DNA of 37,194 nucleotides from JAAYYY01 sp964579295 (lineage in GTDB: Bacteria; Chloroflexota; Anaerolineae; Promineifilales; Promineifilaceae): assembly GCA_964579295.1 (NCBI GenBank), contig CAZOGK010000031.1:1-37194 (forward strand). Reading direction: 5' to 3'. The stretch's first letter is position 1. The number at the start of each line of letters is the position of its first letter. Positions 1 through 7,940 of this stretch are shown in pieces. The notes beneath the pieces were generated by a model. That model made no database searches and was not told the DNA's origin. It saw only the letters and a list, made by a program, of their open reading frames with translations. A program made the translations under genes and the position numbers.

Positions 1-1032
1 TGCCCAGGCGGCGTGCCCGCGTACCAGCGGCGATTCGTCGGCCAGCAAGGGCAGGAGCGCGGGCAGCGCGGCCGCGTCGCCCCAGTTGCCGGCCGCCACA
101 GAGGCATTGCGCACAAGCCGCGCGCGCTTGATGCGCTGGATGGGGCTGCCGGCAAAGCGCTGCGCAAAGCCAGCGTCGTCAAGCTGCAGCAGCTCGACCA
201 GCGGCGGCAGAACCGCGTCCCAGCTCGGCGGATAGAAGGCGTGCTCCGGGCCGGGTAAGGCAAAGCGGTTAAAGGGGCAGACAATCTGGCAGACATCGCA
301 GCCGTAGACCCAGTTGCCCAGCAGCGGGCGCAGCTCGCGCGGGATCCAGCCTTTCAGCTCGATGGTCAGGTAGCTAATGCAGCGCCGCGCGTCGAGCACG
401 TAGGGGCGCGGGAAGGCGTTGGTGGGGCAGGCGTCCAGGCAGCGGCGGCAGCTGCCGCAGCCGGGCATCGTCTCCGGCTCGGGGTCGGGCGGCAGCGGCA
501 GCGTCGTCAGGATCTCGCCGAGGAAGAACCAGGAGCCGCGGCGCGGGCCGATGAGCATGGTGTTCTTGCCGACAAAGCCGAGGCCAGCGGCGGCTGCATG
601 GTCGCGCTCCAGAATGGCGCCGGTATCCACGTAGACCCGGCTATCGACGCCGCCGCCGGCCATTCCGGCCAGCCAGGCGGCCAGCTCCTTGAGGCGCGGC
701 GTCATCACGTCGTGGTAGTCGGCGCCCCAGGCGTAGTTGGAGATGCGGCCGCGGCCCGGGTCTTCGGCGAGGGCGGGCGGCGGTTCCAGCGTGGCGTAAT
801 CAAGCCCGACGCAGATGAGGGATTGCACGCCGGGCAGAATGACGTTGAGGTCCTGGCGCCGCGCGATGCGGTCGGGCCGGGCCATGTAACCCATCAGGCC
901 GTGGTACTCCTGGGCAATCCAGTGCAGGTAGGCGTCGAGCGTGCGCCCCGGCCGGGCGGCGACGATGCCGGCCATGCTAAAGCCCAGCTCGCGCGCTTTA
1001 TCCTTAATCTCTTCGGCCAGGTTGGCGGCCAT
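1..1032 (-). CDS. queG: Epoxyqueuosine reductase QueG (3' end cut by window edge)
   Basis: Cobalamin-dependent iron-sulfur enzyme that reduces epoxyqueuosine to queuosine at the wobble position of certain tRNAs; cytosolic. Reading from the ATG at 1032, 344 codons are open to the window edge. Visible are the active-site stretch with VDTGAILERD and GLGFVGKNT, a first ferredoxin-type cluster motif CGSCRRCLDACP, a second CDVCQIVCPFN, and the start of the C-terminal HEAT-like region (SPLVRGHAAWA), which is where the window ends. Only the last part of the HEAT region is missing. The gene is transcribed divergently from the STAS gene at 1122, with 89 bp between the starts. No frameshift is seen. The family assignment is firm because both cysteine motifs and the catalytic region are in order. 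Confidence 0.93.
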   Translation of the reverse strand, partial: MAANLAEEIKDKARELGFSMAGIVAARPGRTLDAYLHWIAQEYHGLMGYMARPDRIARRQDLNVILPGVQSLICVGLDYATLEPPPALAEDPGRGRISNYAWGADYHDVMTPRLKELAAWLAGMAGGGVDSRVYVDTGAILERDHAAAAGLGFVGKNTMLIGPRRGSWFFLGEILTTLPLPPDPEPETMPGCGSCRRCLDACPTNAFPRPYVLDARRCISYLTIELKGWIPRELRPLLGNWVYGCDVCQIVCPFNRFALPGPEHAFYPPSWDAVLPPLVELLQLDDAGFAQRFAGSPIQRIKRARLVRNASVAAGNWGDAAALPALLPLLADESPLVRGHAAWA

Positions 1033-1057
1033 TGCTCACTCCGGCGTGAATTCGTGC

Positions 1058-1086
1058 TTATAGTCTGCCCTATTTTATGATATAAT
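1058..1086 (+). promoter_or_regulatory. Possible promoter of the STAS/partner-switching genes
   Basis: A perfect TATAAT lies at 1081-1086, with a weak -35 (TTATAG, 1058-1063) 17 bases upstream. The first downstream start is the ATG at 1122, preceded by a GGAGG ribosome site. The -10 is convincing and the -35 is poor, so an activator or alternative sigma factor is possible. Confidence 0.45.
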
Positions 1087-1121
1087 CGCCCGGATAGAAG
1101 CACGTCATCTGGAGGGTTAAT

Positions 1122-1454
1122 ATGGAAATCTCAATCACCCCCATGAAGCGGGTCGATCTGCTGCGAATCAGCGGCCGTGTTGACAGCGGCACCAGCGTCG
1201 AGCTGGACGAGGTACTGCAGAAGCGTCTCGACGACGGGCGGAGCAATCTCGTGCTGGACCTTTCCGACGTCAACTACATGAGTAGCTCCGGCCTCCGCTC
1301 GCTGGTCTCGGCTCTGCGCGCCAGCAAGAAGAAAGGCGGCGACGTTCGCCTGGCTGCGCCTTCAGAGCGGGTCCAGGAGGTGCTGGGCCTGGCCGGGCTC
1401 GACGCGCTCTTTGAGAGCTACGACGACGTGACGGCGGCCGTCGGCAGCTTCTAG
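1122..1454 (+). CDS. STAS-domain anti-sigma factor antagonist (SpoIIAA/RsbV-like)
   Basis: A single STAS domain of 110 residues, the usual size for SpoIIAA/RsbV proteins. These bind an anti-sigma kinase in their dephosphorylated form and release its partner; phosphorylation of a conserved serine switches them off. The phosphorylation loop reads YMSSSGLRSL, so Ser55 is the likely site (canonical context DSSG, here SSSG). The start has a good GGAGG site 6-7 bases upstream. It is followed by an RsbW-like kinase, a second STAS protein and a SpoIIE-type phosphatase, which together form a complete partner-switching cassette. No sigma factor gene is adjacent, so the downstream target is unknown. Confidence 0.9.
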   Translation: MEISITPMKRVDLLRISGRVDSGTSVELDEVLQKRLDDGRSNLVLDLSDVNYMSSSGLRSLVSALRASKKKGGDVRLAAPSERVQEVLGLAGLDALFESYDDVTAAVGSF

Positions 1455-1471
1455 ACGGATAGAACAGGGCT

Positions 1472-1485
1472 CTACCCGCGGGTAG
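1472..1485 (+). terminator. Short perfect inverted repeat between STAS and kinase genes
   Basis: CTACCCGCGGGTAG is a perfect 14-base palindrome 17 bases after the STAS stop. A weak T-rich stretch (CTTGTTTCCT) follows at 1491-1500. It could attenuate transcription so that the antagonist is made in excess over the kinase, but the stem is short and a terminator call is weak. Confidence 0.3.
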
Positions 1486-1507
1486 GGGCTCTTGTTTCCT
1501 CAGCCTT

Positions 1508-1951
1508 ATGGGTGACCAACAGACCCTTTCCGTACCGGGCCGTTACGATCAGATACGCCGTGTTTGCGCGTTCGTCGGGGAGGGGGCCCGCCGGGCAGGT
1601 TTTGACGAAGACGCGGTATTTCACGTCGAGCTGGCCTGCGACGAAGCCTGCACCAATATCATCGAGCACACCTACGAAGGGGAAGGCGTGGGCGATATTC
1701 AGGTTACCTGGCAACAGAGCGCCGGGGCGTTTACCGTTACCATTCGCGACAACGGGCCGCCCTTTGACTCCAAGGCCATCCCCGACCCGCCCCAGGCGCC
1801 CGACCTGGGCGAGATTGACGAAGTACGGGTCGGCGGCCTCGGCGTCTTTTTCATGCGCCGGCTGATGGACGAGGTCAAGTTCAGCTACCTGCAGGGGAAA
1901 GGGAATGTCCTGACTATGGTCAAACACCGCTCGCAAAACGAGGCGTCATGA
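1508..1951 (+). CDS. RsbW/SpoIIAB-like anti-sigma kinase (HATPase)
   Basis: A 147-residue GHKL-type ATP-binding protein. The N box (ELACDEACTNIIEH, residues 41-54), G1 box (DNGPPFD, 81-87) and G2 box (GGLGVFFMRRLMD, 109-121) are all intact, so ATP binding and serine kinase activity are expected. In this family the protein phosphorylates STAS antagonists and sequesters a sigma factor or another regulator. It lies between two STAS genes and overlaps the second by the four bases ATGA, which implies translational coupling and matched amounts. The start has no clear Shine-Dalgarno sequence, but no better in-frame start keeps the N box. Confidence 0.88.
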   Translation: MGDQQTLSVPGRYDQIRRVCAFVGEGARRAGFDEDAVFHVELACDEACTNIIEHTYEGEGVGDIQVTWQQSAGAFTVTIRDNGPPFDSKAIPDPPQAPDLGEIDEVRVGGLGVFFMRRLMDEVKFSYLQGKGNVLTMVKHRSQNEAS

Positions 1952-2295
1952 CGGTTCGGCAACAATCCCTCCCCGGCGATCTATGGCTCGTCTCGGTCTC
2001 CGGCCGTCTTGACCAGAATATGACCCCCGCCCTGGAGCAAACCCTCGGCGAGCTGCTCGACGACGGGCACAACCGGCTCATTGTGGACCTGGGGGAAGCC
2101 GACTATATCAACAGCGGCGGGCTGCGCTGCCTTGTTGCCGCCTGGCGGAAGGCGCGGCAGCAGGGCGGCGACCTGTTCCTGTGCGGCCTGCGCGCGCGCG
2201 TGGCCGAGGTCGTTTCGATGGTCGGCTTTGACAAGGTTTTTAGCGTCTTTTCCACGGCAGATGAGGCAGCCACTGCATGGCGAGAGGCTGCCTGA
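1948..2295 (+). CDS. Second STAS-domain anti-sigma factor antagonist
   Basis: A 115-residue STAS protein, diverged from the STAS protein at 1122. The phosphorylation loop reads YINSGGLRCL, with Ser56 as the likely phosphoacceptor. The start ATG overlaps the kinase stop (ATGA), so this is probably the cognate antagonist made stoichiometrically with the kinase, while the 1122 protein may report a different input. The next gene is the phosphatase, whose start lies 60 bases downstream. Confidence 0.88.
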   Translation: MTVRQQSLPGDLWLVSVSGRLDQNMTPALEQTLGELLDDGHNRLIVDLGEADYINSGGLRCLVAAWRKARQQGGDLFLCGLRARVAEVVSMVGFDKVFSVFSTADEAATAWREAA

Positions 2296-2355
2296 ACTCC
2301 CTCGGCGCTGCTCCTGGGCGGGGCCTCGTCTTCGTCTGACCTGCGTGCCAGAGCC

Positions 2356-5307
2356 ATGCCAGCCCTTCCTTTACCGCCGGACATTTCGCTGCAAATAGAC
2401 GGTTCGGGACCAATACCGTCTGGGTTGAGCACATTGCTGCTGCTGGCGCTCTTCCTGGCCGCGATTCTGCTTCTGCTGGTGCGACGGCGCTACCGGCTGC
2501 GGCAGGCCAGGATGGTACGCCTCGTGCAGGAGATGGAAGCCCTGAGCGAGGCGGGCCGGGCGATTGTCGAATCGCAGCAAGAGCTGGAAGGGCTTTGCGA
2601 GCTGATTGCTGCCGAAGCCGCCAAGATTATCGATACGCGCACCTTCCAGATTGGTCTCTTTCAGGGCAGCCGCTACCGCATCCTCTTCTGGTGCGTGGAT
2701 GGCGAGCGCCGGCCCCCGGCGACCTTTGATCTCGCGGACAATGGCGGTATCGTCGGCTGGGTGCGCCAGCGGCGCGAGCCGCTTCTCATCCACGACTTTG
2801 ACCGCGAGCTGGAGACGCTGCCGGCGCGCCCGCGCTACGTCAGCTCCCAGCCGCCGCGCTCCGGGCTGTTCATCCCCCTGGTCAGCGGCGACAGGACGCT
2901 GGGCCTCATCGCCGCCCAGAGCGACGACCCCGGCCACTTCTCGGCCGAGGATGCGCGCCGCCTGACCATCCTGGCGAACCAGGCAGCTGCGGCTATTGCC
3001 AACGCCTATCTCTTTGAGCAGGAGCGCACCCGCGCCGCCCAGCTGGAGATGGTGGGGCAGATTGCGCAAAAGGTGAATGCCATCCAGGAGCTGGACGAGC
3101 TGTTCAACGAAGTTGTGCAACTTACGGTCGATATGTTTGGCTTCCATCCCGTGAGCATCTTCGGCCTGGACAGCGAGACCGGCGATGTGATCATGCTGTC
3201 CAGCAGCCTGCAGAACGTCGCGCCGGGCAGCGCGCACCTGCCGGCAGGGATGGGGCTGATCGGCGCCGCCGTCGCGACCCGCCAGACCATCGTCTCCAAC
3301 TACACCCTTGACGACGAGCGCTACGTACAGGCGATGGCCGGCGGTCCGCCCTCGCCGACGCGGGCGGAAATCGTCATTCCCCTCATCGTCGATAAGCGGC
3401 TGCTGGGCGTGCTCGACGTGCAGAGCGAGGAGCCCGGCGTCTTTCATGAAGGCGAGCAGACGGTGCTGGAGGCGCTGGCGGCGCAGGTCGCCATTGCCAT
3501 CCACAAGACGCAGCAGATGGCCGCGCAGCGCGAGCAGGCATGGGTGACGACGGCGCAGCTTCAGGTGGCCGATGCCATCAGGCAGAGCAGCAACATGGAC
3601 GATCTGCTGACGGCCATCACGCGCCTGACGCCGATGCTCGTGGGCGTAGACCAGTGCGGCGTCTTGCTCTGGGACGAGGATTTACAGCAGTACGAAGGCG
3701 CGGCGGTCTATGGCCTGGACGACGACGAGACCAGCGCCTTTCTCAATGCCGCGCTGCCCGTGGGCGCCTGGGCGCCGCTGGACGCGGTGCACGTGGGCAT
3801 GACCCGCCTGAGCACAGAGCGCGTGCCGCCGTGGCAGGACGGCCAGCGCGGCCGCTGCTCCCTGGTGCTCTATCCCCTGCTCGCCAAGGGGCACATGGTC
3901 GGCGTGATGATCGTGGGCGAGCCGGAGCGGGCTGAGATGGTGCTGCAGGGGTTCATCGGCGAGGAGACGCTCAGCCGGCAGGACGAGCTGCTGCGCAACA
4001 TTGCCAACCAGACGGCCCAGGCCATCGAGAGCGAGCAGCTTCACCTGGCCCAGCAGGAGGAGGCCTGGGTCAACACTGCCCTGCTGCAGGTGGCCGAGGC
4101 GGTAAATAGCCTCATCGACCTCAACGAGATCCTCGACACCATCGTCCGCTTTATCCCCATCCTGGTCGGGGTCGAGTCGTGCCTCATTTTAATCTGGGAC
4201 GAAGAGAACGATGTCTTCTACGCCGGCCCCAGCTACGGCCTCGACGAGATGGGACAGGGGCTGTTGGAATCATTTGATATTTCCCCGGCGGAGCTGCCGC
4301 AGATGGAAATGGAGCGGCGCCAGCTGCCGCTTACGCCGTCTACGGTCGTCTACCGGGTGACGCTGCCACTCTGGCTGGCCGAGCTGCTGCGCACGCGCAC
4401 GGCGCACGCGCTGCCGCTCTATGCGCGCAACAGCCTGGTCGGCGCGCTGGTGGTCGGCCCATCGACCAGCCATCGCCCGCTCATCGGTCGGCGGCTGAAC
4501 ATTCTCTCGGGTATTGCCCAGCAGGCGGCGATTGCCGTGGTCAACGACCAGCTCTACCGCGAGGCGGCCGAGCGCAGCCGGCTGGAGCAGGAGCTGGACG
4601 TGGCGCGCCAGATCCAGGCCAGCTTCATCCCGCATGGCAGCCCCGATATTCCCGGCTGCAGCGTCGCCAGCTTCTGGCAGGCGGCGCGGCAGGTCAGCGG
4701 GGATTTTTACGACTTCCTGGAGCTGGCGCCCGATCGCTGGGGCATTGTCGTCGCCGACGTGGCCGACAAAGGGGTGCCGGCGGCGCTCTTCATGGCGCTG
4801 AGCCGCACGGTGCTGCGCACCATCGCCTTCAACCGGCGCGACCCGGCGCCCACGCTGGAACGCGCCAACGGCATCATCTGGAACGACACAACCTCAGACC
4901 TATTTGTGACGGTCTTTTACGCCAACTGGGAGCCAACCAAAGAGCAGCTAACCTATGCCAACGCCGGGCACAATCCGCCGCTGCTGATACGGCGCTCGGG
5001 CAAGACCCAGCTGCTGCACGGCGACGGCATGGCGATGGGCGTCCTGGAAGATATCGAGATCGGCCAGGAGACGGTGTGGCTCCATCCCGGCGATACCGTT
5101 ATCTTTTATACCGACGGCGTTACCGAAGCGACGAACGAAGACCTTGACGAGTTTGGGCTGGAGCGGCTGCGGCTGGCGGCGCTCAAAGCGCAGAAGCGGG
5201 ACGCCGCGGGCATCATGGCGGCCATTACCAGCGCCATCCGCGAGTTCGCCGGCGACACGCCGCAGTCGGATGACGCCACCCTAATCGTCATGAAACGCCA
5301 TACCTGA
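2356..5307 (+). CDS. Membrane-anchored four-GAF SpoIIE-type PP2C phosphatase
   Basis: 983 residues. One N-terminal membrane segment (about 23-42) with a basic flank is followed by four GAF-like sensor domains (about 55-205, 235-385, 400-550 and 560-720), a short coiled linker, and a C-terminal SpoIIE/RsbU-type PP2C domain (about 760-983). PP2C metal and core motifs are visible: GDFYDF near 781, ADVADKGVPAALFMA near 800, TYANAGHNPP, YTDGVTEATN near 918 and SDDATLIV near 971. Enzymes of this class dephosphorylate STAS antagonists and so activate the partner switch. The position directly after the kinase and two antagonists fits that role. The GAF domains should bind small ligands, but no haem, cyclic-nucleotide or bilin signature is obvious. 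Confidence 0.92.
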   Translation: MPALPLPPDISLQIDGSGPIPSGLSTLLLLALFLAAILLLLVRRRYRLRQARMVRLVQEMEALSEAGRAIVESQQELEGLCELIAAEAAKIIDTRTFQIGLFQGSRYRILFWCVDGERRPPATFDLADNGGIVGWVRQRREPLLIHDFDRELETLPARPRYVSSQPPRSGLFIPLVSGDRTLGLIAAQSDDPGHFSAEDARRLTILANQAAAAIANAYLFEQERTRAAQLEMVGQIAQKVNAIQELDELFNEVVQLTVDMFGFHPVSIFGLDSETGDVIMLSSSLQNVAPGSAHLPAGMGLIGAAVATRQTIVSNYTLDDERYVQAMAGGPPSPTRAEIVIPLIVDKRLLGVLDVQSEEPGVFHEGEQTVLEALAAQVAIAIHKTQQMAAQREQAWVTTAQLQVADAIRQSSNMDDLLTAITRLTPMLVGVDQCGVLLWDEDLQQYEGAAVYGLDDDETSAFLNAALPVGAWAPLDAVHVGMTRLSTERVPPWQDGQRGRCSLVLYPLLAKGHMVGVMIVGEPERAEMVLQGFIGEETLSRQDELLRNIANQTAQAIESEQLHLAQQEEAWVNTALLQVAEAVNSLIDLNEILDTIVRFIPILVGVESCLILIWDEENDVFYAGPSYGLDEMGQGLLESFDISPAELPQMEMERRQLPLTPSTVVYRVTLPLWLAELLRTRTAHALPLYARNSLVGALVVGPSTSHRPLIGRRLNILSGIAQQAAIAVVNDQLYREAAERSRLEQELDVARQIQASFIPHGSPDIPGCSVASFWQAARQVSGDFYDFLELAPDRWGIVVADVADKGVPAALFMALSRTVLRTIAFNRRDPAPTLERANGIIWNDTTSDLFVTVFYANWEPTKEQLTYANAGHNPPLLIRRSGKTQLLHGDGMAMGVLEDIEIGQETVWLHPGDTVIFYTDGVTEATNEDLDEFGLERLRLAALKAQKRDAAGIMAAITSAIREFAGDTPQSDDATLIVMKRHT

Positions 5308-5335
5308 TAGCAGGCTAGTCAGCAAGGAGGACGCT

Positions 5336-6154
5336 ATGGCCGACGAGCAAACAGTTGTAGCCGACGAGCTGGCCAAACGCGGGCCGACGCCGCCGCCCGG
5401 CCAGCGCACGCAAGATGAAAAGCTGCTCAGCGACGCGCAGCGCCAACCTTCCTTTACCGAGACCGACACCTGGCGCGTTTTCCGCATTATGGGGGAATTT
5501 GTCGAAGGCTTTGAGACCCTGGCTTCGCTAGGGGAAGCCGTCTCCATCTTCGGTTCGGCGCGCGTGCGGCCGGGCCAGCCGCAATACCGGGCGACGGTGG
5601 AGGTGGCCCGGCTGCTGGGCGAGGCCGGCTTTGCCATCGTCACCGGCGGCGGTCCGGGTATCATGGAGGCGGGCAACCGCGGCGCCCAGCTGGCCGGGGC
5701 GCAGTCGATTGGCCTGAATATCGAGCTGCCCTTTGAGCAGGGCAGTAATCGTTTTGTGGGCATTCCGGTTGACTTCCACTACTTCTTCGTGCGCAAGACG
5801 ATATTCGTCAAATATACCCAGGCTTTCGTCATCTTCCCCGGCGGCTTTGGCACCATGGACGAGCTGTTTGAAGCGCTGACGCTTATCCAGACGGGCAAGA
5901 TCCAGAACTTCCCGGTGGTGCTCTTCGACTCGAACTACTGGAAGGGGCTGCTGTCCTGGCTCACGGATACGATGCTGGCCGAAGGCAAGATAGCCGCGGC
6001 AGATATTGATCTGATGAGAGTCACCGATTCACCGCAGGAAGTCCGTGACATCATCGTCGAAGCCAGGAAAAATGGTGCCGAGCAGCGCGCCAAAGAGGTC
6101 AGAGCGCAGGAAGAGTCGCGCCGTGCCTACAGTGAGGGCTACTCCGCCGAGTAG
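5336..6154 (+). CDS. LOG-family protein (TIGR00730 / lysine-decarboxylase-like fold)
   Basis: 272 residues with the two hallmark LOG motifs, GGGPGIMEA (104-112) and PGGFGTMDE (168-176). These belong to the phosphoribohydrolase family that hydrolyses nucleoside 5'-monophosphates such as cytokinin ribotides. Older annotations call it a putative lysine decarboxylase, which the motif does not support. About 65 residues precede the Rossmann-like core, longer than the short LOG proteins and typical of the long bacterial type. A strong AAGGAGG site sits 7 bases before the ATG. The stop codon lies inside a small duplicated hairpin (see 6139). Confidence 0.87.
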   Translation: MADEQTVVADELAKRGPTPPPGQRTQDEKLLSDAQRQPSFTETDTWRVFRIMGEFVEGFETLASLGEAVSIFGSARVRPGQPQYRATVEVARLLGEAGFAIVTGGGPGIMEAGNRGAQLAGAQSIGLNIELPFEQGSNRFVGIPVDFHYFFVRKTIFVKYTQAFVIFPGGFGTMDELFEALTLIQTGKIQNFPVVLFDSNYWKGLLSWLTDTMLAEGKIAAADIDLMRVTDSPQEVRDIIVEARKNGAEQRAKEVRAQEESRRAYSEGYSAE

Positions 6155-6174
6155 GCCTACTCCGCCGAGTAGGA
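6139..6174 (+). repeat. Tandem duplicated hairpin spanning the LOG stop codon
   Basis: The unit CTACTCCGCCGAGTAG is itself an inverted repeat (6-base arms, 4-base loop). It occurs at 6139-6154 and again at 6157-6172. The first copy contains the stop codon TAG. The two copies can form two small hairpins in tandem; no T-run follows, so this is not a standard terminator. Confidence 0.6.
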
Positions 6175-6242
6175 CGCACCCGGCAAGGGCCGGTCGCCGG
6201 CAGCGCGGTAGTTGCCGAGGGCGTGCTTGCCAAGCAGTAACC

Positions 6243-6335
6243 ATGAACCAGCCTGCCCAGATTTCAGCCGCGGCCGCCGCCGCGAGCCGCGCCCACCTGC
6301 TCAAACAGGACGCCGCTCGGGAGAGCGCGCCTTGA
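6243..6335 (+). CDS. Possible 30-residue leader peptide before the lipoprotein gene
   Basis: A short open frame from the ATG at 6243 ends with a TGA that overlaps the putative TTG start of the next gene (TTGA, 6332-6335), the geometry of translational coupling. Its ribosome site is weak. The alanine-rich product resembles nothing I recognise. It may be a coupling leader or merely chance. Confidence 0.25.
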   Translation: MNQPAQISAAAAAASRAHLLKQDAARESAP

Positions 6336-7840
6336 GAAGCGCCCTGCTCCTCTTGCTCCTGCTGGCCGCCGGGCTGGCGGGGTGTACGCGCGCGCCGCTG
6401 GAGGCGGCGCACCAGGCGGCGCAGGGAGCGGCGCNNNNNNNNNNNNNNNNNNNNNNNNNNNNNNNNNNNNNNNNNNNNNNNNNNNNNNNNNNNNNNNNNN
6501 NNNNNNNNNNNNNNNNNNNNNNNNNNNNNNNNNNAGCGGCGCTGGATAACCCGCCCGCGACGAGCCAGAGCCAGCCGGCGGCAACGGCGGCCCTGACCGG
6601 CGCGCAAGCTGAGCCGGCGGCTGCGCCGGCCACACCGCCGGCGGCAGCGGTCATCGTTCCCCCCACTGCCACAACCGCGCCGCCGCCAACCCTGCCGCCG
6701 CTGGCAGCCGGCGCCCCGCGCTGCGGCCTGATGCTGCCCGTGCTGCCGCAGGAGGCCAGCGCGCCCACGACGAGCGCGCTGCCGGCGTCCCTGCTGGCCT
6801 TAGACGTGGTGCCGGAGGCGGCCCGGCCGGCCGTGCAGCAGATGCTGCTCCGGCCGGGCGCCGTGGGGCTGGCCGCCTATGAGCTGGGGCGCGAAGAGGA
6901 GGGCGTCTATCTCAACCCGGACCTCTCCCTGCCGCTGGCCTCGGTGGTCAAGGTCATCCATCTCATCGCCTACGCCGAAGCGGTGCAAAACGGCGAGCTA
7001 GACCCCGCGCAGCCGGTGACGCTGGCGGCGCTGGAGCAGTTCTACCTGGCAAACTCCGACCTCGGCGCCCATCCCAATGCCGTTGCCGCGCTGCGCGCTG
7101 AAGGGAAGGTATTTGGCGACCCGCCGGCTGTGCAGCTTGCCGACGTGCCCCGCATGATGATGCAGTACAGCTCCAATGCGGCGACCGACTACCTGCATAT
7201 GTTGCTCGGCCAGGAGCGGCTGGAGGCGACCATCGCCGCACTGGGGCTCACCAGCCATACCGCCCCCTGCCCCTTCCTCGGCCAGTTCCTGCTGATGAGC
7301 CAGGGGGAGAGCGCCGCGGCCAGTTACCTGGCGGACCCGGATCGCTACGCGGCCGACGTGATGGCGGCGACGCTAGCCTTCAGCGCCGGAGATAGCGACA
7401 TGGCCCAGCAGAGCTGGCGCGGGCGCACGCAGCGACCGGAGATGTCCATTCAGGAGCTATATAGCGAGCATTTCAACGCCCACGGCAGCGCGCGCGACTA
7501 TGCGCTGCTGATGGGCCGTATTGCCGATAATCAGTTCGGGCCGTGGGAGCACAGCGTGCGTATCCGCAGCTACCTGGAGTGGCCCACCGCCTTTCCCGTC
7601 AACCAGGAGACGCTGGCCTGGCTGGGATACAAGGGCGGCTCATTGCCCGGCGTGCTGACGGCTGCGTACTATGCGCAGCCGTGGAACCGGGCCCGGCCGG
7701 TTGTCGTCGCCCTCTTCTTCCATGACCTGCCGCTGACGACCTACCGCCAGTGGCGGCGCGAGCTGCCCAACGACGAGCTGGCCCGCTGGCTCCTCTACGA
7801 CCGCGAGGCGATTAGCGTGCTGCGGACAATTCTCGCCGCC
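6332..7840 (+). CDS. Lipoprotein serine hydrolase, class A beta-lactamase/PBP fold (interrupted by N gap, 3' end missing)
   Basis: Starts at a TTG with GGGAGAG upstream; the product begins with a lipoprotein signal (leucine-rich core ending LAAGLAGC), so it is predicted to be membrane-anchored outside the cytoplasm. A 100-N gap falls in the Ala/Pro-rich linker. The catalytic domain shows all three motifs of the serine penicillin-binding/class A beta-lactamase fold: SVVK (codon for the nucleophile at 6941), SSN (about 7169) and KGG (about 7631). The true length of the linker is unknown, and the frame across the gap is assumed. The 3' end runs into the second N gap. A beta-lactamase proper usually has SDN and KTG or KSG; this looks more like a cell-wall hydrolase of the beta-lactamase2 family, so antibiotic resistance is not implied. 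Confidence 0.8.
6435..6534. other. Assembly gap (100 N) inside a coding region
   Basis: Exactly 100 N, the conventional placeholder for a gap of unknown size. It sits in GC-rich low-complexity sequence coding for an Ala/Pro-rich linker. The bases on each side keep the same frame only if the true gap length happens to suit, so the protein length here is not reliable. Confidence 0.98.
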
Positions 7841-7940
7841 NNNNNNNNNNNNNNNNNNNNNNNNNNNNNNNNNNNNNNNNNNNNNNNNNNNNNNNNNNNN
7901 NNNNNNNNNNNNNNNNNNNNNNNNNNNNNNNNNNNNNNNN
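7841..7940. other. Assembly gap (100 N) between convergent genes
   Basis: A second run of exactly 100 N. It hides the 3' ends of two convergent genes (the lipoprotein serine hydrolase and the aldo/keto reductase). A strong terminator hairpin between them could explain the assembly break, but this is a guess. Confidence 0.98.

Noticed and set aside
2371..3504. Long minus-strand frame of 377 codons opposite the GAF phosphatase
   Set aside because: It is antisense to a clear GAF/PP2C gene, has no recognisable domain and an Arg/Ala/Gly/His-rich composition typical of shadow frames in GC-rich DNA.
5336..6154. Lysine decarboxylase
   Set aside because: The PGGxGTxxE and GGGxGxME motifs belong to LOG phosphoribohydrolases; there is no pyridoxal phosphate lysine site.
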